A DNA stretch of 64,000 nt from CBDAPE01 sp965198325 (GTDB lineage Bacteria; Pseudomonadota; Alphaproteobacteria; UBA828; JAPUJA01), in contig CBDAPE010000017.1 in the NCBI GenBank assembly GCA_965198325.1, positions 62,001 to 126,000 of the forward strand, written 5' to 3'. The position numbers were made by a program, and so were the translations under genes. This document shows positions 53,446-62,792 of this stretch, piece by piece. A model generated the notes under the pieces. The model ran no database searches. It was not told the origin of the DNA and was given only the letters and a program-made list of their open reading frames with translations. Position 1 is the first letter of the stretch. Every line of letters starts with the position of its first letter.

Positions 53446-54498
53446 TCAAGGCCGGCGCGCCATCAACGCCCAGTAGTCGAGGTCGAGGACGACAGACCCG
53501 TCATAGGTTTTCTCGTCGGTCTTGTAAGGAAATTCGGTGCACGCCCTGTCCTTGGCGGCGACGAGGCGTAATCGGAGTGCACCGACATCGTCCCGCCCGG
53601 GAATCCGAACCGTCTTCAGGATTTCGCTCCAGGCATAGATGGTGTCCCCCGCAAAACTCGGGTTCACATGACGCCCGCCATTGATCGCCGCGATTCGGAA
53701 CGCGTTGGCGAGCCCGTTGAACGAGAGCGCCCGGGCGATGCTCATGATGTGGCCGCCATAGACAATGCGCCGGCCGAAGCGACCTTCTTTCTCGACATGC
53801 TGGTTGAAGTGAACACGGGCGGTGTTCTGGTAGAGCTTCGCGGCCATCATATGTTCGGCGTCCTCGATGGTCAGCCCATCCACGTGATCGATCTTCTCGC
53901 CCGCTTCGAAGTCGTTCCAGAGGTGCGGTGAGCCGGCGAGCGCGGCGTCGTAGGATTTGACGGTCAAGGACTCGGGCACGATCAGGGTCCCCGAGCTCAC
54001 ATGATCGGGCAGTTCAGGAACGATGGGCTCGGGCGCGGGCACCGTCTTGTCGCGTTTGGGCACCATGACCCAGCGGAAGAAGTCGAGCACCATCTCGGCC
54101 CGCTGATTGACCCCGCTGGTCCGAACGTAGACCACGCCGGTCTTGCCGTTCGAGTTCTGTTTGACGCCGAGCACCGTGGTACGCGCGCTCAACGTATCGC
54201 CGGGATAGACGGGCACACCGAAGCGCAGACCGGCATAACCCAGATTGGCTATCGCATTCACCGAGACATCGGGTACCGACCGGCCAAAGACGATATGGAA
54301 GACCAGCAGGTCGTCGATAGGCGCCTGCGAATAGCCCATGGCCTTTGCAAAGGGTTCCGAGCAATGAACCGCAAAGCGCGATCCGGTCAGCGCCGTATAG
54401 AGCGCAACGTCGCCTGCGGTGATTGTTCGCGGGGTCGCATGGATCAGCTCCCGACTGGCGACAAAATCCTCAAAGAATGGCCCCGACGCAGTCTTCAT
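53446..54498 (-). CDS. MaoC-type dehydratase, mesaconyl-CoA hydratase-like
   Basis: 350 residues, two MaoC/hot-dog units. FFEDFVASRELIHATPRTIT, HCSEPFAKAMGYSQAPIDDL and the second unit with ARVHFNQHVEKEGRFGRRIV, YGGHIMSIARALSFNG resemble mesaconyl-CoA hydratase (Mch) of the ethylmalonyl-CoA and related pathways. It starts in a 4-bp overlap with the CitE-like lyase upstream, matching the known mcl-mch pairing; other hydratases of similar fold cannot be excluded. Confidence 0.78.
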   Translation of the reverse strand: MKTASGPFFEDFVASRELIHATPRTITAGDVALYTALTGSRFAVHCSEPFAKAMGYSQAPIDDLLVFHIVFGRSVPDVSVNAIANLGYAGLRFGVPVYPGDTLSARTTVLGVKQNSNGKTGVVYVRTSGVNQRAEMVLDFFRWVMVPKRDKTVPAPEPIVPELPDHVSSGTLIVPESLTVKSYDAALAGSPHLWNDFEAGEKIDHVDGLTIEDAEHMMAAKLYQNTARVHFNQHVEKEGRFGRRIVYGGHIMSIARALSFNGLANAFRIAAINGGRHVNPSFAGDTIYAWSEILKTVRIPGRDDVGALRLRLVAAKDRACTEFPYKTDEKTYDGSVVLDLDYWALMARRP

Positions 54499-55382
54499 GC
54501 GGCGTTGGCCGCCTCGAGCGAGTCGATCGCCTCGGCCAACTCGATCAACCGCCGGGCGCTTTCGACATGCAGGTTTTCGATCAACCGACCGTCGACGACG
54601 ACGACGCCTTTGCCCGCGGTTTCCGCCTCGGCGTGCGCTCTGATGATCCGGCGCGAAAAATCCACTTCGTCTTCAGTGGGTGCAAAGGCGGCATTGGCGG
54701 GCCCGATCTGTTTAGGATGGATCAGGGTCTTCCCGTCGAAACCCCATTCGACACCGGACTGGCAGGATTTCAGGAATCCTTCGTCGTCGCTCAAATTCAG
54801 GTGCACGCCGTCAATGATCGAAATCCCGACCGCGCGAGCCGCAAGAACGCACAAGGAGAGGCTTGCCAGCATGGGCAGACGCATCGGCGTGTGGCTCGCA
54901 TGAAGGTCTTTGGCGAGGTCCGAGGTGCCCATGATGAAGCCGCCGAGCCGAGGGCTCGCCTCGGCAATCCGCTCCGCATGCAGGATGCCCAGCGGGGTTT
55001 CCATCATGCACCAGATCAGCATGCTCTTTGGCGCGCCGTTTACGTCCATGATGTTGAGCATCTGGCGGATCACGCCGGGGCCCTCGACCTTGGGCAAAAG
55101 TATGCCGTCCGCGCGGCTGCGGGATGCCGACACCATGTCCTGGTGGCCCCAGGGCGTCGCCAGCCCGTTGACCCGGATAATCACCTCACGGCCGCCGTAG
55201 CCACCGGTCTTGGCGGCCTCGCAGACCTGTTCGCGGGCGAGGTCCTTGGCGTCTGGTGCCACCGAATCCTCGAGGTCGAAGATCAAAGTGTCGGCGGGCA
55301 GGGTCTTGGCTTTTTCAAGCGCGCGGGCGTTGGAGCCCGGCATGTAGAGCATGCTGCGGCGTGGGCGGACGAGACGTGGCAT
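54495..55382 (-). CDS. CitE-like CoA ester lyase / malyl-CoA thioesterase type
   Basis: 295 residues, HpcH/HpaI aldolase (CitE) barrel. RRSMLYMPGSNARALEKAKT, IFDLEDSVAPDAK (metal and Arg residues), ILLPKVEGP, WCMMETPLGILHA and GVEWGFDGKTLIHPKQI. Substrates in this family are malyl-, methylmalyl- or citramalyl-CoA; some members only hydrolyse malyl-CoA. ATG 55382 behind AAAGGAAC is chosen; the longer frame to 55514 is unlikely. Operon with the MaoC gene, overlapping by 4 bp. Confidence 0.83.
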   Translation of the reverse strand: MPRLVRPRRSMLYMPGSNARALEKAKTLPADTLIFDLEDSVAPDAKDLAREQVCEAAKTGGYGGREVIIRVNGLATPWGHQDMVSASRSRADGILLPKVEGPGVIRQMLNIMDVNGAPKSMLIWCMMETPLGILHAERIAEASPRLGGFIMGTSDLAKDLHASHTPMRLPMLASLSLCVLAARAVGISIIDGVHLNLSDDEGFLKSCQSGVEWGFDGKTLIHPKQIGPANAAFAPTEDEVDFSRRIIRAHAEAETAGKGVVVVDGRLIENLHVESARRLIELAEAIDSLEAANAA

Positions 55383-55506
55383 GGCGGGACGTTCCTTTGT
55401 TATCCTCCCGATGAGGTTGCGGGCTAGACTATCGCCATCGTCCGACCCGTCGCAAGGCTCGCCGATCCGGACGTAGGCGGCGTTTTCGCAGGTACGAAGG
55501 CAGGCC

Positions 55507-56370
55507 ATGGCCATCTTGTCGATCCAATCCCAGGTCTCGGTCGGGCACGCCGGTAACAGTGCCGCCGTTTTCCCTATTCAGCGCTTGGGGCTTGACGTCT
55601 GGCCGGTCAACACGACGCTACTGTCTAACCACCGGGGATTTCCCGCCTGGCGGGGCTTCACGCCGGATGCCGCTCAAATCGCGGACATCCTGCTGGGCAT
55701 CGAACAACATGGTGTGCTCGCGGATTGCCGGGCGGTCCTCGTGGGCTATCTCGGCGGCGCACCCCAGGCGGAAGTGATCGCCGAGGCCGTCGCCAAAGTT
55801 CGGAGCCTGAACGGCGACGCGCTATTCTGCCTGGATCCCGTGATGGGAGAGAAGGATCAGGGGTTCTACGTGGAGCCGGCGATCCCGGAGATTATCGTCG
55901 ATCGGCTGCTGCCTTTGGCCGACATCATAACGCCCAACCCGTTTGAACTCGAATTCCTCTCGGGCAAACCGGTCGACAGTCTCGCACAGGCGCTCGTGGC
56001 TGCCGATGCGTTACGGGACAAGGGCCCGCCGATCGTCATCTGCACCTCCTATACAATCGAGGGCGGGGCGCTGAAAACCGTTGAAACCTTGGCGGTATCG
56101 GGGGATGGGGCGTGGCGGGTCTCGACGCCCCATCTGCCGGTGCCAAGCCATCTCTCGGGGACCGGCGACGCCTTCGCCGCCATGTTCCTGGCACGCTATC
56201 TCGATACAGGGTCGGTGCCCCGGGCTGTCGCGCACGCGGTTTCCGCCGTCTACGGCCTAATTCGGGCGACGTTCGAGGCCGACGCCGACGCTGAGGAGCT
56301 CCACCTCATCGCCGCACAAAATGAAATCGTCGATCCCAGCGTCCTGTTCGAGGCCGAACTCGCCCGCTAG
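55507..56370 (+). CDS. pdxY: Pyridoxal kinase
   Basis: 287 residues, ribokinase-like. SIQSQVSVGHAGNSAAVFPI, LLSNHRGFPAWRG (lid/pyridoxal site), GYLGGAPQ, CLDPVMGE, TPNPFELEFLSG and the catalytic GTGDAFAAMF identify PdxY. It phosphorylates pyridoxal to PLP in salvage. Divergent from the CitE gene; its TAG stop overlaps that of the convergent TPR gene in a GCTAGC palindrome. Confidence 0.93.
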   Translation: MAILSIQSQVSVGHAGNSAAVFPIQRLGLDVWPVNTTLLSNHRGFPAWRGFTPDAAQIADILLGIEQHGVLADCRAVLVGYLGGAPQAEVIAEAVAKVRSLNGDALFCLDPVMGEKDQGFYVEPAIPEIIVDRLLPLADIITPNPFELEFLSGKPVDSLAQALVAADALRDKGPPIVICTSYTIEGGALKTVETLAVSGDGAWRVSTPHLPVPSHLSGTGDAFAAMFLARYLDTGSVPRAVAHAVSAVYGLIRATFEADADAEELHLIAAQNEIVDPSVLFEAELAR

Positions 56371-58559
56371 CGGCTCTCGCACCAGCGTCGCCAGATTTCC
56401 CGGTAGGCCGATTCCACATCGCGAGCGAACGCCTTGGAATCGGTCAGAGGCGAAGCGGCCATCCGGTCGCGTAGACAATCGCGCAATTCGGCTCGCCGCT
56501 CCGCATTCCGGGCCAGTCTATAGGCGAATGCCGCATACTCCTCGGAGTTGTTGGCGATCAGCTCGTTCAGGCTCAGTTGGGTGAGCAAACTCGCGCCGAC
56601 GCGTCCCACGTGGCGCTCGCCCGCGAAACTGACGACGGGTGCGCCCATCCACAGCGCCTCGCAAGTTGTTGTTGTCCCATTGTACGGAAAACTGTCGAGC
56701 GCCACATCGATCTTATTGTAGCGGGCGAGATGGTCTGCAATGGAATCGTCGAAGGCCAGAAGATCAAGTCGTTCGGGGGCGACGTTACGCTCGGCAAACA
56801 GACCGCTAATGCGTTCGCGCGCCTCACCGTCGCTCAACCCTTCGGATTTGATCGTCAGCCGCGCGTCGGGAAGTTCTTGCAGGATGGCAGCCCAGGCGTC
56901 GATGACCGAGGGGCCGACCTTGGCCAGATTGTTGAACGAGCCAAACGTGACGGGGCGGTCCCGGGACGCGGGGCAGGGGGCGACCGGAGGGGCCTCTTCG
57001 GACGGTCGATAACACAGAAATCCGTGCGGTAGGCGGATCAGCTTCTCGCTATGCCAGACGTCGCTTACCCCGTCCGGGTCGGCGACGCCGTCGGTTAGTC
57101 GGTAGTCGATCGCGGGCAATCCCGTGGTGTCGGGATAACCGAGATAACTGACCTGCACGGGGGCGGGCCGGTGCGCGAACAGCGGGAGGCGGTGGCGCGC
57201 CGTGTGGCCCGCGAGATCGACCAGGATATCAATGCCGTCCTCTCGGATTCGGGTTGCGGCGCTTTCATCGTCGAGGCCGTGAATATCCTGCCAACCGGCA
57301 CACAGACCCTTCAGTCGTTCGGTCACACGGTCGGGCTCGGCGACATCGGCGTAACCCACTGCCTCGACCACCGATCGATCATGTCCGGCCAGCAGGGCTT
57401 CGATGAAGAAGGCGACCGAATGACGCCGAAGATCGGGGGAGACATAACCGATCCGAAGCCGCCGACCCATGTCCGGTGCGTTGGTATGGCGGACGGTGCC
57501 GGGCTTGGGTGCATGCCGCTCGGCCCAGTCGCGATGCTCGGCGAGCGCGGCGGACGGGTCGTCGATCGGTCCATAGTGACGGAAGAACAGCTGGCTGCTG
57601 TGTGCGTCGACATAGTGGGGGCGCAGCTCGACCGCGCGAGTGAGATGATCCAGCGACTCCGCGAGGCGGCCCTGGTCCTTAAGCGCAACCCCGAGGCCGT
57701 TATGAGCCTCGGCGTAGGACGGATCGAGCACGAGCGCTTGGCGGTAATGCGCCAAAGCGCTGGAAAGATCACCAAGGTGGCGGTGCGCAACGCCGATGTT
57801 GTAGTGGGTCTTGGGCAAATCCGGATTCCGTTCCAGAGCCTTCTCATAGGCCGCGGCGGCCTCCACGAGCCGTCCGGCTCCCTGGAAGCAGTTGCCCAGC
57901 AGGTGCCAGGCGTGCGCGATCTCGGGCGCAAGGCGAATTGCCGTCTGATAGGATTCGAGTGCGGCCTCGATATCGCCCAGCGACTCGAGCGCAAAGCCGA
58001 GCCCCATATGAGTCGCGGGTCGCGAATCGTCATGCTCGATAACCTGCCGGAACCCCGCCACGGCTTCATCGGAGCGGCCCTGATCCTGGCGTATCATCGC
58101 GAGCGTCTCGATCGAATCGATCGAGTCCGGCTCGAGCGAAACCAGGCGCTCCTGGACCAGGGCGGCATCGTCGTAGCAGGCCATGAGACGGAGAGTCCAC
58201 ACCAGTCCGCGCATGCCGTCCTGGTATTCCGGTTCGAGCTCGATCGCCCGGCGGTACTCGGCGACGGCGTCGCCCAGGGCGCCGCGTACGCGAAGCACGT
58301 TCGCTAGGCTGTTATGGAAAGGCGCGCTGGCTTCATTGAGGTCGAGTGCTTTTCTGAAGCAGATTTCCGCCTAGTCGGGTTTCTTTGTCTGTACGGCCAA
58401 GATGCCCAGAAAATGGTGGGCGTCGGCGAAGTCGGGATCGGCTTGAAGGGCCGCCCGGCAGCTCATGGCGGCGTTCGCGGCATGGCCGGCCTGATGGTGT
58501 TCGACGGCAGCGCGAAAGTGCCGACGGGCGTCCTCGAGGGAAGAGCCGGCTTTGCTCAA
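56367..58559 (-). pseudogene. TPR protein with GT41 (O-GlcNAc transferase-like) domain, amber-interrupted
   Basis: About 730 codons from TTG 58559 (TTGA overlap with the upstream TPR gene's stop). Codon 63 is TAG at 58371-58373: the frame reads HHFLGILAVQTKKPD, TAG, AEICFRKALDLNEAS, so a TPR unit is split in mid-helix; the rest is intact. TPR units fill about residues 10-310. The GT41 domain follows: RLRIGYVSPDLRRHSVAFFI, DILVDLAGHTARHRLPLFA, PVQVSYLGYPDTTG, FGSFNNLAKV and LDSFPYNGTTTTCEALWMGA. Such enzymes glycosylate proteins (for example flagellin-type targets). An internal restart at GTG 58298 could still make a shortened protein. Confidence 0.82.
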
Positions 58560-59968
58560 GCCCCACCGCTTCCGCCCAATCCGGCGGCGGTCATTTCCTT
58601 GAGTGCGGCGACAACTCCGCGGAACGCGTTGCCCCAGCGACCGGGTTGCTCCTGGCGGAATAGGCGCATCGACGGATACCAGGGGCTGTCGTCGCGCTCC
58701 AGGAGCCAGCGCCAGTCGGGAATGTGTGGTAGCAGAACCCAAACGGGCTTGCCAAGTGCACCCGCAAGGTGAGCAGGCGCGGTGTCGACCGTGATCAGCA
58801 GGTCGAGTGCCTCGATGATGGCCGCACTGTCGGCAAAATCCTTGATGACGCCGGACAGATCATGCGCCAGCCCGTCGCAGCCGGCTTCGCGCATATCCTC
58901 CGCCCGAGGGCCGACCTGAAGGCTGAAGAAAGAGATCTGGCTCATCGCCAGGAGACCGACGAAGGGTTTGAACCCGATACTCCGGTTACGGTCGTTCTTG
59001 TGGCTGGGCTTGCCGGCCCAGACGAGCCCGACCTTGAGACCGCCGGAAAACCGCTCGAGATTAGAGTGGATCTTCCGGGCGAGGTCTTGATTTGCCGCCA
59101 GATAGGGAATGTCGGCCGGGATCGTGTCCATCCGGGTGCCGAGGATATTCGGCAGACTGAGCACGGGAGCTTGCACATCGAAGGCGGGAAGCGACTGACC
59201 CGCCGGAACGATCTCGGCAACGCCGTCGAGTGTCTCGAACAACCGGCATAGCAGGGGCTGACATTCAAGCACGACCTGCCCACCTGCGGCGGCGACAAGC
59301 GGAACGTAACGCGCGAACTGGATCGAATCGCCCATGCCCTGCTCCGCGTGAAGGAGGATCGTACGGCCGTCGAGATGCTCGCCGGTCCAGAGCGGTTCGG
59401 CGAAGTCGCGCGGGGTGACCTCCTTGAGGTGCCAACGCCATTCGTATTCCGGCCAGCCATGCTCGAATTCTCCATCCACCAGCCAGGCGAGCGCCCGATC
59501 CCAGTGGGCGTCGGCGTGGTCAGGATTTTCTTCCGGTACCTTGCCGAAACATGCGACCGCCTGATCGATCCGGCACTGGTCCTTGAGCACGATACCGAGA
59601 TTGTAGACGGCTTCGGTGAACGCGGGATTGAGATCAATGGCCCGGCGATGACAGGCCTCGGCCTCCGCAAATCGGCCCAATGCGCGAAGGGCGTTACCCA
59701 TATTCGAGTGGGTGCCCGCGTCATTGGGCGAGAAGGCCAACGCCCGGCAGTAGGCAGCGACGGCAGCCTGGAACTTGCCCTGCGCGTGCAGGGCGACTCC
59801 GAGGTTGTTGTAGCATTCCTTGTGATCGGGATTGAGTCGGAGCACGGTGGCATAAGCCGCGACCGCCTCATCGAGCTTACCCTCGCGGTGGAATGCCGTG
59901 CCGTCCCAGAATTCCTGCTCGGCCCGGTCGATTTCCGCCTCCGGAATCTTGTCCGGACCGCTCACCAT
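58556..59968 (-). CDS. TPR protein with glycosyltransferase-9-like domain
   Basis: 470 residues. About five TPR units (15-185: CYNNLGVALHAQGKFQAAVA, THSNMGNALRALGRFAEAEA and so on), then a heptosyltransferase-like fold (about 205-455) with HAEQGMGDSIQFARYVPLV, GLVWAGKPSHKNDRNRS, and TVDTAPAHLAGALGKPVWVL. Such TPR-GT proteins take part in surface glycan or protein glycosylation; acceptor unknown. The next gene downstream starts inside its stop codon, so the two glycosyltransferases were one operon. Confidence 0.87.
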   Translation of the reverse strand: MVSGPDKIPEAEIDRAEQEFWDGTAFHREGKLDEAVAAYATVLRLNPDHKECYNNLGVALHAQGKFQAAVAAYCRALAFSPNDAGTHSNMGNALRALGRFAEAEACHRRAIDLNPAFTEAVYNLGIVLKDQCRIDQAVACFGKVPEENPDHADAHWDRALAWLVDGEFEHGWPEYEWRWHLKEVTPRDFAEPLWTGEHLDGRTILLHAEQGMGDSIQFARYVPLVAAAGGQVVLECQPLLCRLFETLDGVAEIVPAGQSLPAFDVQAPVLSLPNILGTRMDTIPADIPYLAANQDLARKIHSNLERFSGGLKVGLVWAGKPSHKNDRNRSIGFKPFVGLLAMSQISFFSLQVGPRAEDMREAGCDGLAHDLSGVIKDFADSAAIIEALDLLITVDTAPAHLAGALGKPVWVLLPHIPDWRWLLERDDSPWYPSMRLFRQEQPGRWGNAFRGVVAALKEMTAAGLGGSGGA

Positions 59969-59995
59969 CAGGTGCCGCCTCTCGTTCCCGGACGC

Positions 59996-61021
59996 TCAGT
60001 CCTTGGGGTCAAGATAGCCTTGCGCGAGCGCTTCGGCGATTTGCACGGCGTTGAGCGCCGCGCCCTTGCGTAGATTATCGGAGACCACCCAAAGGCTGAG
60101 CCCGTAGGGCACGGTGAGGTCTTGGCGAATTCGGGAAACGAACGTCGCGTCCTCGCCGACACAATCGATTGGCGTGACGTAGCCGCCGTCCTCGTGCTGA
60201 TCGACTACTTCGATTCCAGGGGCCTCCTCGAGAGCCTCGAGCGCTTCGCTCACCGAGATATCCTCGTGAAATTCGACGTTTATCGCCTCGGCATGGCCGA
60301 TGAAGACAGGAACGCGTACACAGGTCGCCGAGACCGCGATACCGGGATCGAGAATCTTCTGGGTTTCGACCACCATCTTCCATTCTTCCTTGGTCGAGCC
60401 GTCCGGCATGAACACGTCGATATGAGGGATCACGTTGAATTCGATCGACTTGGTAAACTGCGTCGGCTCGGGATGCTCATTCATAAACACCTTGCGTGTG
60501 TGATCGAACAGTTCGTCCATCGCTGCCCGGCCTTGGCCGGAGACGGACTGGTAGGTCGCCACAACGACCCGCTTGACGCGCGCGAGATCGTGGAGCGGTT
60601 TGAGTGCCACGACCATCTGCATGGTCGAGCAATTGGGATTCGCGATGATGTTACGCTCGCGGAAGCCACCCAGCGCGTCGAGATTGACCTCGGGCACAAT
60701 GAGCGGAATATTCTCGTCCATACGGAACTGGGAGGTGTTGTCGATTACGACACAACCGGCTTCCGCGGCCCGGGGCGCATGCACCGCCGAGATGTTGGAG
60801 CCCGGAGAGAACAACCCGATATCGATGCCGGTGAAGTCGAAGTCCTCTAGGCTCTTGACGGTAAGCACCGCATCGTCGCCGAACGAGACCTCCCTGCCGA
60901 TCGACTCGCGCGAGGCGAGTGCGATCACCTCGTCGGCGGGAAACTCCCGTTCGTCGAGAATCTGCAGGATTTCGCGGCCGACATTGCCTGTCGCGCCGGC
61001 GACAGCGACTCGATAGCCCAT
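59996..61021 (-). CDS. asd: Aspartate-semialdehyde dehydrogenase
   Basis: 341 residues. NADP motif VAGATGNVGREILQIL, catalytic Cys in NPNCSTMQMVVAL, YQSVSGQGRAAMDEL, and the His-containing RVPVFIGHAEAINVEF. It reduces aspartyl phosphate in the Lys/Thr/Met and diaminopimelate route. It lies 25 bp after leuB in the same direction, so it can be co-transcribed with leuCDB. Confidence 0.97.
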   Translation of the reverse strand: MGYRVAVAGATGNVGREILQILDEREFPADEVIALASRESIGREVSFGDDAVLTVKSLEDFDFTGIDIGLFSPGSNISAVHAPRAAEAGCVVIDNTSQFRMDENIPLIVPEVNLDALGGFRERNIIANPNCSTMQMVVALKPLHDLARVKRVVVATYQSVSGQGRAAMDELFDHTRKVFMNEHPEPTQFTKSIEFNVIPHIDVFMPDGSTKEEWKMVVETQKILDPGIAVSATCVRVPVFIGHAEAINVEFHEDISVSEALEALEEAPGIEVVDQHEDGGYVTPIDCVGEDATFVSRIRQDLTVPYGLSLWVVSDNLRKGAALNAVQIAEALAQGYLDPKD

Positions 61022-61046
61022 GGTTATTCCGTTTTCCGCCGGTGGT

Positions 61047-62159
61047 TCAGGCCGACGCCTCGCTCAGTTCGGTCAGGATCGCGTCGCCCATCTCGCCGGT
61101 CGAAACGCGCTTCGCGCCGTCCTGCATGATATCGGCAGTGCGCAGGCCCTTGGCAAGCACCCGCTCTATCGCAGCCTCGACGTGCGCGGCGTCGTGGGGT
61201 CGGTCAAAGGAATAGCGCAACATCATGGCCAGGCTCAGGATCGTCGCAATCGGGTTCGCGACGCCCTGACCCGCGATGTCGGGCGCACTGCCGTGCACTG
61301 GCTCGTACATCGCCTTGCGCGCGCCGCCAGCCTCCACTGCGCCGAGGGAGGCCGAGGGCAGCATACCGAGTGAGCCGGTCAGCATTGCCGCACAGTCCGA
61401 CAGGATATCGCCGAACATGTTGGTCGTGACGATGACGTCGAACTGCTTGGGGTCGCGCACGAGTTGCATCGATGCGTTGTCCACATAAAGGTGACTGAGC
61501 GCGACGTCAAGATAGTCGGTATCGCCAATTCGCTGGACCTCGTCGCGCCACAAGCCTGTGCATTCGAGCACGTTTGCCTTGTCGACGGAACACAGATTGC
61601 CGCCCCGCTTGCGCGCGAGATCAAAGCCGACCCGGGCAATTCGTTCGATCTCCGGTGTCGTGTAGACCAGGGTGTTGAATCCCCGCTTGGTCCCGTCGGC
61701 CAGCTCCTCCACACCCCGGGGCTCGCCAAAATAAATCCCGCCTGTCAGCTCGCGCACGATCATGATGTCGAGCCCGCTCACGAGCTCGGGCTTGAGAGAC
61801 GAGGCGGCGACGAGAGCGTTGAAGCAGATCGCGGGGCGCAGGTTGGCGAACAGGCCCAACTCTTTGCGCAGGGCCAGGAGTCCCCGTTCGGGGCGGAGCG
61901 AAAATTCGATCGTTTCCCAATCGGGCCCGCCCACCGCACCCAGCAGAACGGCATCAGCGTTTAGCGCGGCGTTCAGTGTCGCGTCGGGAAGCGGCGTGCC
62001 GGTTTCCTCGTAGGCCGCACCGCCGACCAGCGCTTCGTCAACGGCGAACACCGAATCCGAGCGCTCGTTCAACCAGTCGATCACGCGACGCGTCTGCGCG
62101 CAGACCTCGGGCCCGATCCCGTCACCGGGAAGCATGAGAATTGTCTGGATATTGGCCAT
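61047..62159 (-). CDS. leuB: 3-isopropylmalate dehydrogenase
   Basis: 370 residues. LMLPGDGIGPEV, LLGAVGGP, RPERGLLALRKELGLFANLRP, RELTGGIYFG, DKANVLE and GDILSDCAAMLTGSLGMLPSASLG, GSAPDIAGQGVANP mark LeuB (last stretch read as separate motifs, about residues 230-300). It decarboxylates 3-isopropylmalate with NAD in leucine synthesis. Confidence 0.97.
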   Translation of the reverse strand: MANIQTILMLPGDGIGPEVCAQTRRVIDWLNERSDSVFAVDEALVGGAAYEETGTPLPDATLNAALNADAVLLGAVGGPDWETIEFSLRPERGLLALRKELGLFANLRPAICFNALVAASSLKPELVSGLDIMIVRELTGGIYFGEPRGVEELADGTKRGFNTLVYTTPEIERIARVGFDLARKRGGNLCSVDKANVLECTGLWRDEVQRIGDTDYLDVALSHLYVDNASMQLVRDPKQFDVIVTTNMFGDILSDCAAMLTGSLGMLPSASLGAVEAGGARKAMYEPVHGSAPDIAGQGVANPIATILSLAMMLRYSFDRPHDAAHVEAAIERVLAKGLRTADIMQDGAKRVSTGEMGDAILTELSEASA

Positions 62160-62169
62160 GGACGAAGGT

Positions 62170-62781
62170 TCAAGCCGACAGCCAGGGCAGCGCCTCGCGT
62201 TGGCGCACCTCGAACGCGTCGATCTTCTCGGCTTTCTCGAGCGTCAAGCCGATGTCGTCGAGGCCGTTGAGCAAACAATGCTTGCGAAACGGCTCGATGG
62301 CGAAGGAAATAGAGCCGCCGTCGGGGCCGGTAATCTCTTGCTTCTCCAGGTCGACGGTCAATTTTGCGTTGGACCCACGCTCGGAATCGTCCAGCAGCTT
62401 GTCAAATTCGGCCTGCGGCAGGACTACCGGCAGAATTCCGTTCTTGAAGCAGTTGTTGTAGAAGATGTCGGCGAACGACGGCGCGACGATGCAGCGGATA
62501 CCGAAATCGAGGAGCGCCCAAGGGGCGTGCTCGCGGCTTGAGCCGCAACCGAAATTTTCCCCGCCGATGAGGATCTTCGCGCTCCGGTATGCCGCTCGGT
62601 TGAGCACGAAGTTTTCGATCTCCTCGCCGTCGGGCGCGTAGCGCATCTCGTCGAACAGATGTTTTCCCAACCCCGTCCGCTTGATCGTCTTGAGAAATTG
62701 CTTGGGGATGATCATGTCGGTATCGACATTCATCATCGGGAGCGGCGCAGCAGGGCCCGTCAATGTGATGAATTTTTCCAT
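62170..62781 (-). CDS. leuD: 3-isopropylmalate dehydratase small subunit
   Basis: 203 residues, full length. NVDTDMIIPKQFLKTI, GENFGCGSSREHAPWAL, and APSFADIFYNNCFKNGILPV are the swivelling-domain signatures. It works with LeuC as the isomerase of leucine synthesis. 11 bp between leuC and leuD. Confidence 0.97.
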   Translation of the reverse strand: MEKFITLTGPAAPLPMMNVDTDMIIPKQFLKTIKRTGLGKHLFDEMRYAPDGEEIENFVLNRAAYRSAKILIGGENFGCGSSREHAPWALLDFGIRCIVAPSFADIFYNNCFKNGILPVVLPQAEFDKLLDDSERGSNAKLTVDLEKQEITGPDGGSISFAIEPFRKHCLLNGLDDIGLTLEKAEKIDAFEVRQREALPWLSA

Positions 62782-62792
62782 CGTACTGTCCT

